The notes under the pieces were generated by a model. That model ran no database searches. It had not been told where the DNA came from and saw only the letters and a list, made by a program, of their open reading frames with translations. DNA of 64,000 nucleotides from DATKPE01 sp035524335 (GTDB lineage: Bacteria; Bacteroidota; Ignavibacteria; UBA10030; SZUA-254), in contig DATKPE010000010.1 of NCBI GenBank assembly GCA_035524335.1, positions 62,001 to 126,000 of the forward strand, written 5' to 3'. A program made the translations under genes and the position numbers. Below are positions 55,421 through 62,581 of this stretch, in pieces (the stretch's first letter is position 1; each line of letters begins with the position of its first letter).

Positions 55421-56746
55421 TTATCGGGAATTGATGACGATCGTACCGACAGCATAGTTGAGATTTTCTATAGCGTCGAAGCGGGAACCGAGAAGTTTGA
55501 AGTAACCCATCATGCTGGTCCGGTATGATTCGTAAAAATCAGTGAATTCAATGATGCCGATGTTCCGTTTCTGGTAGCTGTCGATGGTCCCCTGAACGAG
55601 GGCGGCATACCGTTCCGGAAACGTCCGATCGGCCTGCCGGTAGAGATCGTCCGCTCCGCGTGCACGATCGTACGCGGTCTTGACGTCGCGCCTGACCTTC
55701 ATGCGGGCCGATTCCGCGGCGAGCCTGTCCGCCGCGAGCGTCGCTTCTGCCGCTTCGATATTTCCCTGGTTCCGGTTGAAGATCGGCAGGTCGACCGCCA
55801 CCGTGAGGGCGAAATAATCCGGGATGTACGAGCCCTGCCTGCTCCAGAGGCCGCCGATCGTCACGTCGGGCGAACGCATCGCCTGCTGGAGCGCGAGGTT
55901 CTGCTCATCCGCCTCTATGGTTGCCTGCGCCGTCCGGTAATCGGGACGGTGGTGCATGGCCGAGTCGACCAGCGCATCGAGCGAAATCTGCCGGAGATCG
56001 AGCGTGTCGAGACCGCCGGCGGGGACTTCCGGTATGAGGTACGGATCCCGATTGGTGGTGTCGTGCATCAGGATGTTCAGATCGGTCTGAATTCCGTCGA
56101 TCTGGTTGTTGATGTCGAGACGCTCCCCCTCGAGCGAGAAGAGGAGCGATTTCAGCCGGAGCACTTCCGACAGAAGTATCCCGCGTGACTGGTAGATGTT
56201 TTCGGTTGCCCCGATGGTCTTTTTCAGGGCAGGAATGCTCGCATCGTAAAACCGGAGCGACTGCTGGAGGAAGTACAGGTCATAGAAATCGGTTCTCAGT
56301 TCCAGCCGGAGCGCCCTCAGGAGGTCGCGAAACGAATTTTCGGCAATGTCGGAATTGACAGCGGCGATAGCCGCCTGCTTCGATCTCTTCCCGGCGAGCA
56401 CGATCAACTGCTGGAGCTGAACGCCGGTGTTGCCGGTGGGGGTGAAATCGAGCGCCCTTCGCGTGGCCGGATTGTAAATATTCTGTTCGATCGAAAGATT
56501 CGGATTATTCCAGAGTTCCGCCTGAATGACCTGCGCCCGCGCCGCTTCGATGCTGAACCGGCCGGCGAGCAGTTGAAGGTTCGTCCTGAGGAACCGGTTT
56601 TCCGCTTCGGGAAGGGAAAGCCGGACTGTGTCGGCGGTCCGGTCTTCATCCATCGCCGGAGCGTCCGACCGGAGGAGAAGACGGGACGCCAGCATAAGCA
56701 GAAGCCAGATCCGCTGATGGCGCCACAGCGAAGTGATGGTTCTCAT
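55421..56746 (-). CDS. TolC-type outer-membrane efflux protein
   Basis: The protein has 441 residues from the ATG at 56746; the open frame continues 5 codons upstream to a TTG. An N-terminal hydrophobic segment (IWLLLMLASRLLL) serves as the signal. Long amphipathic helices with the OEP family pattern follow: LPEAENRFLRTNLQLLAGRFSIEAARAQVIQAELWNNPNLSIEQN and, later, RPDYRTAQATIEADEQNLALQQAMRSPDVTIGG and LTVAVDLPIFNRNQGNIEAAEA. It forms the exit duct of the tripartite metal pump. It is the second gene of the cluster; the adaptor gene follows after 20 bases. Confidence 0.9.
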   Translation of the reverse strand: MRTITSLWRHQRIWLLLMLASRLLLRSDAPAMDEDRTADTVRLSLPEAENRFLRTNLQLLAGRFSIEAARAQVIQAELWNNPNLSIEQNIYNPATRRALDFTPTGNTGVQLQQLIVLAGKRSKQAAIAAVNSDIAENSFRDLLRALRLELRTDFYDLYFLQQSLRFYDASIPALKKTIGATENIYQSRGILLSEVLRLKSLLFSLEGERLDINNQIDGIQTDLNILMHDTTNRDPYLIPEVPAGGLDTLDLRQISLDALVDSAMHHRPDYRTAQATIEADEQNLALQQAMRSPDVTIGGLWSRQGSYIPDYFALTVAVDLPIFNRNQGNIEAAEATLAADRLAAESARMKVRRDVKTAYDRARGADDLYRQADRTFPERYAALVQGTIDSYQKRNIGIIEFTDFYESYRTSMMGYFKLLGSRFDAIENLNYAVGTIVINSR

Positions 56747-56853
56747 GTCGCCCTGTGACAACGTCGTTATACGGCCGCACAGATGGAAATAGCGGACGCC
56801 GGACGCGGCTGGTCCGGAACCCGGAAGAAGTTAAAGCGACATCTGAGGAATGG

Positions 56854-57261
56854 TTACAGCAGGAGGGTGCAGTAATTCAGATAGAGGTCGTCGTGCGAGA
56901 AAATTACGGCATACCGATGGATGGATTGAAACGCCGCGGTGCCGATCGATTCTCCGTGTCCGGAGAAAGAGACGGGTTCGGACGGACTATCCTGATCGAG
57001 CATGACAAACCGCGCGGGTGCGACCCGGGTGGATGAAAGGTTCCGCTCGTTATGCGTCTGCCGGGAGTAATCTGCGTATCGCGGAACTGCATCTCCGGCG
57101 CCGATCGGCGGGGAAGCCGGTTCAAGCACCTCGTCAAAGTGTATCGTCGTCGCCGACGGGAACAGGTCGGTGATGTTTGCGCCATCGGCAAAGAGTGCGA
57201 GCGCGCAGACGATGATGCACGCGACCGCGGTTAATGATCTGTTGTGAATGAAATTATTCAT
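56854..57261 (-). CDS. Small exported protein at the head of the efflux cluster, unknown
   Basis: The 135-residue protein has a signal peptide (SLTAVACIIVCALALFADG). The mature part is polar with no repeats: PSATTIHFDEVLEP, then HRYAVIFSHDDLYLNYCTLLL at the end. It lies 107 bases upstream of the TolC-like gene, on the same strand, so it could be the first gene of the operon. His and Asp residues are frequent, but no metal motif can be named. I do not recognise it; the single open frame and its signal peptide are the main support. Confidence 0.5.
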   Translation of the reverse strand: MNNFIHNRSLTAVACIIVCALALFADGANITDLFPSATTIHFDEVLEPASPPIGAGDAVPRYADYSRQTHNERNLSSTRVAPARFVMLDQDSPSEPVSFSGHGESIGTAAFQSIHRYAVIFSHDDLYLNYCTLLL

Positions 57262-57440
57262 GAAGGAATCGTTCCCAACCTGAAATTATAGAAATTGCCC
57301 GGTTGAAAGTCAAGACCGGAGATGAGATTAGGAAAAATTAATTCTGATGAAACCGGTGAAGACAACGGAAATGTGAGGAGTTGTTCCATTCATCAGATAA
57401 GCGACTCGAACCGGGAGCATGTTGTCCGCATCATCCGGTT

Positions 57441-57472
57441 TTTGTTTGCGACCGCCAATAATCGTATCTTAC
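57441..57472 (+). promoter_or_regulatory. Bacteroidota-type promoter for the radical SAM gene
   Basis: TTTG at 57441-57444, then 20 bases, then TATCTTAC, close to TTTG-N20-TAnnTTTG. It is about 36 bases before the start codon at 57509. It faces away from the efflux cluster. Confidence 0.48.
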
Positions 57473-57508
57473 GGAAGAAAGGATTTACACGACAGTTCGT
57501 CAACGATC

Positions 57509-58267
57509 ATGCCCATCCCTCTTCAACCTTCAGTCGTTTACGGTCCCGTCCATTCCCGGCGGCTCGGGACATCGCTCGGCATCAATCCACTGCCTGCCGG
57601 CCTCAAAGTCTGCAATTTCAACTGTGTCTATTGCCAATACGGGTCCACGCACGGCGGCTGGGAAACGGTCTCCCGCGCGGCGCGATGGCCCGCCGCCCGG
57701 GATCTGCTCCGGGAGATTGAGAACGCCCTTCAACGGCTCAGTTCCGCTCCCGACCATCTCACAATCGCCGGCAACGGCGAACCGACGGCGCATCCCCAGT
57801 TTTCCGAGCTGGTCGACGGGCTGGTCACTCTCCGGGATCGCTATGTGCCCGCGGCAAAAACAGCCATATTGTCGAACGCATCATTTCTCCATATTCCGTC
57901 TGTCTGGTCTGCGATCCAGAAGCTCGATCTCAAGATCCTGAAGATCGACTGCGGCGATGAGCGTCTTTTCCTCCGGTATAACCGGCCGACAGTGCCGATC
58001 GATTTCGAGAATCTTCTCCGCATGTTGAACGGGCTCGAGGGCGTCACGATTCAGGCGATGTTCACCGGAGGCCGGAACGGCAACGACGATGCCCCTGCGG
58101 TCGACAGCTGGATCCGGAGGATCGAAGACCTCTCTCCATCCATGGTTCAGATCTATTCCCTCGACCGGGACTGCGAAGATCCGGGTTTGCAGACGGTCTC
58201 CCGCGGCCGGCTTGAAGCGATCCGTCTCCGGCTTGCCGAAAGTTCCGTGCCGTCACAGGTGTACTGA
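57509..58267 (+). CDS. Radical SAM family protein
   Basis: The protein has 252 residues from MPIPLQPSVVYGPVHSRRLG. The radical-SAM cluster motif is CNFNCVYC (CX3CX2C) near residues 35-42, followed by QYG. The SAM-binding GNGEPTAHP (a GGEPT-type motif), then AILSNASF, IDCGDERLFLRYNRP and the barrel end VQIYSLDRDCEDPGLQ, mark a compact radical SAM protein. It belongs to the group often annotated as Fe-S oxidoreductase or wyosine-like. No SPASM domain is present. Its substrate is unknown. Downstream, after 76 bases, is a thioredoxin-like lipoprotein. Confidence 0.88.
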   Translation: MPIPLQPSVVYGPVHSRRLGTSLGINPLPAGLKVCNFNCVYCQYGSTHGGWETVSRAARWPAARDLLREIENALQRLSSAPDHLTIAGNGEPTAHPQFSELVDGLVTLRDRYVPAAKTAILSNASFLHIPSVWSAIQKLDLKILKIDCGDERLFLRYNRPTVPIDFENLLRMLNGLEGVTIQAMFTGGRNGNDDAPAVDSWIRRIEDLSPSMVQIYSLDRDCEDPGLQTVSRGRLEAIRLRLAESSVPSQVY

Positions 58268-58343
58268 TCATCAGATTCCGATTCTCCGTTCTTATCCGTG
58301 CGGGCCGGTCCGCGGCGCACCGTCACTTCCTCCGGAGATCACC

Positions 58344-58871
58344 ATGTCCAGATATTCTTTCCTGACTGCGGTTATTGTGTTCACGGCTGTTCTCGCCGCG
58401 GAGGGATGTTCCTCCCCGCCCAAAGTGGCCGTCCGGCCGAACGAACATATGGAAATCGGCTGGACGCCTCGGGCCATCTTCCAGTCCCCCTCCTACGCGG
58501 TCTGGTTCGATTCCGGCTATCAGCACTACATCCCGTCGGAGGAGATCATTCACGCACTCCGGACAATGCAGGACAGCGTCGGGATTGTCGTCGTGTACGG
58601 AACCTGGTGCAGTGACAGCCGGAGGGAACTGCCGCATCTCCTGAAAGTGCTCGACGCATCTGCGTTTCCGGCGGAACGGCTGACGCTGATCGCCGTCGAC
58701 CGTACGATGCAGATTCCCGCGGGAATCAAAGAGCGGTACGCAATTACGAACGTTCCCACGATCATGATCGTGTACCGGGGGGTTGAAGTCTCCCGCATCG
58801 TCGAATCGCCCGCGACGACGCTGGAGGGTGATATGCGGGATGCTCTCGGTCCGATCTTCGGAGGAAAATAA
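58344..58871 (+). CDS. Thioredoxin-like lipoprotein with CxxS active site
   Basis: The protein has 175 residues from MSRYSFLTAV, with GGAG 6 bases before. A lipoprotein signal (VIVFTAVLAAEGC) gives a lipidated Cys near residue 22. A thioredoxin fold follows: VVVYGTWCSDSRRELPHLLKVLDA and the cis-Pro VPTIMIVYRGVEVSRIVESP. The active site reads WCSDS, so the second redox cysteine is Ser. That suggests a mixed-disulfide, monothiol or scaffold role, not normal disulfide exchange. It is probably periplasmic and membrane-anchored. A strong hairpin follows its stop codon. Confidence 0.82.
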   Translation: MSRYSFLTAVIVFTAVLAAEGCSSPPKVAVRPNEHMEIGWTPRAIFQSPSYAVWFDSGYQHYIPSEEIIHALRTMQDSVGIVVVYGTWCSDSRRELPHLLKVLDASAFPAERLTLIAVDRTMQIPAGIKERYAITNVPTIMIVYRGVEVSRIVESPATTLEGDMRDALGPIFGGK

Positions 58872-58906
58872 AAAAAACGGCACCCGCGGAAGATCTGCGG
58901 GTGCCG
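58870..58906 (-). terminator. Intrinsic terminator for the OPT transporter
   Basis: Read on the minus strand, CGGCACCCGC pairs with GCGGGTGCCG (10 bp) around a 9-base loop, followed by a run of eight T. It stands about 28 bases after the OPT stop codon. The same hairpin also closes the convergent lipoprotein gene. Confidence 0.92.
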
Positions 58907-58933
58907 CTGAAGAGCGGGCGGGCCCTGCCGCCG

Positions 58934-60931
58934 TCATTCCTTTGCGCGCATCGAGTCGATGAGGGCGTACGCCATCAGAAGAACGAACATCACCAGCCCG
59001 ACGACCATCGCGCCGTTGCTTTCCGACCAGCTTTCCATGAACATGTTGTTGTAACCGAACTGCATCGTCCCGTCGAGGAATTTCAGAAAGGCGTTCAGGA
59101 CGCCGAAGAGCGCACCGCCGGCGATGAATCCTGAGGCGATGAGCGTCCCGCGCTGGAAGCGGGCATTGTTCAGCTTTTCGTTCCGTGTGCGGGACGAGAC
59201 GAACCAGGCGATAAGGCCCCCGAACACGAGCGGTACGTTGAGCTCCTGGGGGATGTACATCCCGAGCGCGAATGCGAGGGGGGGAATCCCGATCATGGTC
59301 AGAATCAGAGCGATGACGGCGCCGACGAGATAGAGCGTCCAGGGGGTCGGAGCCTGCGACATCAGCGGCTGAATGACGGCCGCCATGGCGTTCGCCTGGG
59401 GCGCGACCATGGCGTTCGGTCCTTTGAACCCGTAGGTCTGGTTGAGAATCATGATGACGATGCCGACGGTTGCCGCCGATATCAGCGTCCCGAGGAACTT
59501 CCAGGTTTCCTGTTTCTTCGGCGTTGTGCCGATCCAGTAGCCGATTTTCAGGTCGGTGATGAAGCCGCCGGCCATGGAGAGCGCAGTGCAGACGACGCCG
59601 CCGATGATCAGCGCGCTCAGCATGCCCGACGGTCCCGAGAGGCCGATCTTCACCAGCACGAAGGATGAGAGAATGAGCGTCATGAGCGTCATCCCGGAGA
59701 TCGGATTCGTCCCGACGATCGCGATGGCGTTTGCCGCGACGGTGGTGAAGAGAAACGCGACAATGAGCACGATGAGGAGACCCACCACCGCGTGCATCAG
59801 ATTGAACACCACCCCGCCGTAGAAGAAGACGAAAATCAGGATCCCGGTCAGGAGGATGAGCAGAATGACGAAATTCATCCTCAGGTCCGTCTGCCACCGC
59901 ACCGGTTTTTCCTTCGGGCCCTCCTGCCGGTGGAGGATCTCGTTGAAGGCGAGGGAGAAGGCGCCGGCAATGATCTTCGACGAGCGGATGACGCCGATAA
60001 TGCCCGCCATGGCGATGCCGCCGATCCCGATGTGCCGGACATAGGCCCGGAAAATCTCCTCCGCCGACATCTGGGAAATCAGTTTTGCCGCCCCGGCACC
60101 GAGCGGTTCGGCCAGACTGTGGCCGACCCAGTTGAACAAAGGCACGAGCACGAACCACGAGAGAAACGAGCCCGCGGCGATGATGGCGGAATATTTCAGG
60201 CCGACGATATACCCGAGTCCGAAGACCATTGCCGAGATATCGAGCCGTGCGACCAGTTTCAGCCGGTCCGCAACAGCCTGTCCCAGCCCGGTCATCCGCG
60301 ACGTGATCACCTCGGGCCAGAATCCGAACGCGTTGAAGACAAAATCAAAGATTCCCCCGATCAGACCGCTGACCACCAGCACTCCCGCCTGTTTCCCCCC
60401 CTTTTCACCCGCAACCAGGATTTCGGTCGTCGCCGTCGCCTCGGGGAACGGAAACTTCCCGTGCATGTCCTTCACAAAATATTTTCGGAAGGGAATCAGG
60501 AAGAGGATTCCGAGACATCCCCCGAAAAGGGAGGCGAGAAATGTCTGCATGAAGTTGACCGGAAGTTCCAGGATGTAAAGGGCCGGAATGGTGAAGATCG
60601 CGCCGGCCACGATCACGCCGGAACATGCGCCGATCGACTGGATGATGACATTCTGCGGGAGCGCCCCTTTTTTCTTGAACGCCGCCGATAAACCGACCGC
60701 GAGAATCGCAATCGGTATGGCCGCTTCAAAAACCTGCCCGATCTTCAGACCCGAATACGCTGCCGCTGCGGAGAACAGCACCGCCATGATCACTCCCCAG
60801 CCGACCGACCAGGGCGTTACCTCAGGATGGGATGCTTCCGGATCGAGAATCGGCCGGTATGTTTCCCCGTCCCGCAGTTCCTTGTACGCGTTCTCAGGTA
60901 GACCGCTGACTTCCGTCGTCGTATGTTCCAT
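58934..60931 (-). CDS. OPT family oligopeptide transporter
   Basis: The 665-residue protein has about 16 membrane helices. Family features include the N-terminal EVTPWSVGWGVIMAVLFSAAAAYSGLKIGQVFEAAIPIAILAVG, FPEATATTEILVAGEKGGKQAGVLVVSG and the C-terminal MQFGYNNMFMESWSESNGAMVVGLVMFVLLMAYAL. It imports small peptides by proton coupling. The peptidase T gene is 56 bases upstream on the same strand, so uptake and cleavage of di- and tripeptides are probably linked, giving amino acids for the amino-acid oxidation genes elsewhere in the window. Confidence 0.92.
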   Translation of the reverse strand: MEHTTTEVSGLPENAYKELRDGETYRPILDPEASHPEVTPWSVGWGVIMAVLFSAAAAYSGLKIGQVFEAAIPIAILAVGLSAAFKKKGALPQNVIIQSIGACSGVIVAGAIFTIPALYILELPVNFMQTFLASLFGGCLGILFLIPFRKYFVKDMHGKFPFPEATATTEILVAGEKGGKQAGVLVVSGLIGGIFDFVFNAFGFWPEVITSRMTGLGQAVADRLKLVARLDISAMVFGLGYIVGLKYSAIIAAGSFLSWFVLVPLFNWVGHSLAEPLGAGAAKLISQMSAEEIFRAYVRHIGIGGIAMAGIIGVIRSSKIIAGAFSLAFNEILHRQEGPKEKPVRWQTDLRMNFVILLILLTGILIFVFFYGGVVFNLMHAVVGLLIVLIVAFLFTTVAANAIAIVGTNPISGMTLMTLILSSFVLVKIGLSGPSGMLSALIIGGVVCTALSMAGGFITDLKIGYWIGTTPKKQETWKFLGTLISAATVGIVIMILNQTYGFKGPNAMVAPQANAMAAVIQPLMSQAPTPWTLYLVGAVIALILTMIGIPPLAFALGMYIPQELNVPLVFGGLIAWFVSSRTRNEKLNNARFQRGTLIASGFIAGGALFGVLNAFLKFLDGTMQFGYNNMFMESWSESNGAMVVGLVMFVLLMAYALIDSMRAKE

Positions 60932-60987
60932 GCGGATGCTCCTTTGATGTCAGTCGTTGTAATGCCCGGATGAACCGGGATGTCTGT

Positions 60988-62244
60988 TCAGGGACGGCTC
61001 TTCTCAACCCATACCTGCACAAGTTCAACCACGGCCGCGGCCGACTTTTCCATTCCGTCGACCGAAACCCATTCGTTCTTGCAGTGGTAGTTCTGCCCGC
61101 CGGTAAAAAGATTGGGCGTCGGCAGTCCCATCGCTGTGAGCTTTGAACCATCCGTCCCGCCGCGGATCGGTTTCCAGACCGGCGTCATCCCGATCCGCCG
61201 GACCGCCTCCTCGAGACAGCCGCAGATCCGGGGATCCGTATCAACCCCCTCCTTCATGTTCCGGTAGCTTTCGGTGACCTCCAGTTCGATCCTGGCCTTC
61301 GGATGAAGCGGCCGGACCTCCGCGATGATGGTTTCCAGCTTCCGACGCAGGACGGCAAGACCTTCCGTCCGGAAATCCCGGAGCAGAAGCTTCAGAACGG
61401 TTTTTTCCTCCTCCCCCTGGAGGGTGTGAGGATGAATGTACGGCTCATACCCCTCGGTCGTCTCCGGCGCCATGTTCCGGGGCATCCGGACGATGATGTC
61501 CGCCATTGCCCGGAGAGAATTCACCATGATGTTCTTGGCACTGCCGGGGTGGATGTTGCGACCGTGGACCGTGATGGTCGCTCCATCGGCGCTGAACGTT
61601 TCCCGGTTCAGTTCGCCCGGCGTGTCTCCATCGACGGTGTAGGCGACATCCGCGCCGAACTTTTTGACGCTGAAGTATTTTGTCCCCGCCCCGATTTCCT
61701 CGTCGGGAGTGAATGCCACGGCGATGTCGCCGTGACGCAGAGAAGGATTGTTCACGAGGGACTGCAGTGCGGTCATGATGATTGCAATGCCGGCTTTGTC
61801 GTCGGCGCCCAGAAGCGTCGTGCCGTCGCTTGTGACGATCGTTTTGCCGATGTTCTTCCTGAGTTCGGGATTCTCGGCGACCGTGATCACCACCGATTTG
61901 TCGCCCGGCAGGCGGATATCTCCGCCCCCGTAATTTTTGATGACCTGCGGCTTCACGTTTTTTCCGCTGGCGGAGGGAGACGTGTCCACATGTGCGATCA
62001 ACCCGATGACCGGCACCCCCGTTTCCCCCTTTCCTTTTTTGGGAAGGTTTCCGGGAAGACGTCCCATGACATATCCGTATTTATCGATCGTCACCCGTTT
62101 CAATCCGAGCTCCCTGAGCTCCTTCACAAGCAGTTTCAGAAGATCGAACTGTTTTTTGGTGCTCGGATAGGTGGTGGACGTCTCGCTCGACTGCGTGTCG
62201 ATCTTGACGTACCGGAGAAATCTGGTCAGAAGGGGGGTGTTCAT
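60988..62244 (-). CDS. pepT: Peptidase T (tripeptide aminopeptidase)
   Basis: The 418-residue M20-family enzyme matches PepT. It begins LLTRFLRYVKIDTQS, has the zinc-ligand blocks IAHVDTSPSA and GADDKAGIAIIMTAL, the catalytic acid in AFTPDEEIGAGTKYF, the dimer-domain segment NIHPGSAKNIMVNSLRAM, and the C-terminal RGGTDGSKLTAMGLPTPNLFTGGQNYH. It removes the N-terminal residue from tripeptides in the cytoplasm and binds two metal ions. It pairs with the OPT transporter that follows it. Confidence 0.95.
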   Translation of the reverse strand: MNTPLLTRFLRYVKIDTQSSETSTTYPSTKKQFDLLKLLVKELRELGLKRVTIDKYGYVMGRLPGNLPKKGKGETGVPVIGLIAHVDTSPSASGKNVKPQVIKNYGGGDIRLPGDKSVVITVAENPELRKNIGKTIVTSDGTTLLGADDKAGIAIIMTALQSLVNNPSLRHGDIAVAFTPDEEIGAGTKYFSVKKFGADVAYTVDGDTPGELNRETFSADGATITVHGRNIHPGSAKNIMVNSLRAMADIIVRMPRNMAPETTEGYEPYIHPHTLQGEEEKTVLKLLLRDFRTEGLAVLRRKLETIIAEVRPLHPKARIELEVTESYRNMKEGVDTDPRICGCLEEAVRRIGMTPVWKPIRGGTDGSKLTAMGLPTPNLFTGGQNYHCKNEWVSVDGMEKSAAAVVELVQVWVEKSRP

Positions 62245-62581
62245 GCGTGGATCCTCGTCGATGGGAAAAAATTGTGGATAGAGTGACCGTTGTGGTCAAA
62301 TTGTATCAATTTTTCGCCTGAGATGCAACAAAAACCGGCCGTTTCACCTCTTCCGCCGCGCTGTCCGGCGTATCCCGCATGATTTTCCTGGCATGGCGGA
62401 GGGAATGCAGACTCTTGCCGGTCCCGCCGTATCTCGGCCGTCAGCGAAGGTCTTTTCCGGGTATTCAGATGGCGGAATCTGAAAACAGACAATCGCCTCC
62501 GGTGAAAAAGACCGGCTTGGGGGACAGGCCGGAAATTCGTACCTTATAACGACAGGGAGCTCGCCATAAACCGGATTGTCT
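62245..62581. other. Divergent intergenic region between pepT and the GH13 gene
   Basis: No gene is supported in these 337 bases; the short frames present have no ribosome-binding site or similarity. A promoter-like element (62516-62547) faces the GH13 gene. Nothing else is obvious. Confidence 0.5.
62516..62547 (+). promoter_or_regulatory. Bacteroidota-type promoter for the GH13 gene
   Basis: CTTG at 62516-62519, 20 bases, then TACCTTAT, matching TTTG-N20-TAnnTTTG except one base at -33 and two at -7. It is 35 bases before the start codon at 62582. A sigma-70-type reading (TTGGGG, 17 bases, TACCTT) is also possible. Confidence 0.42.
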
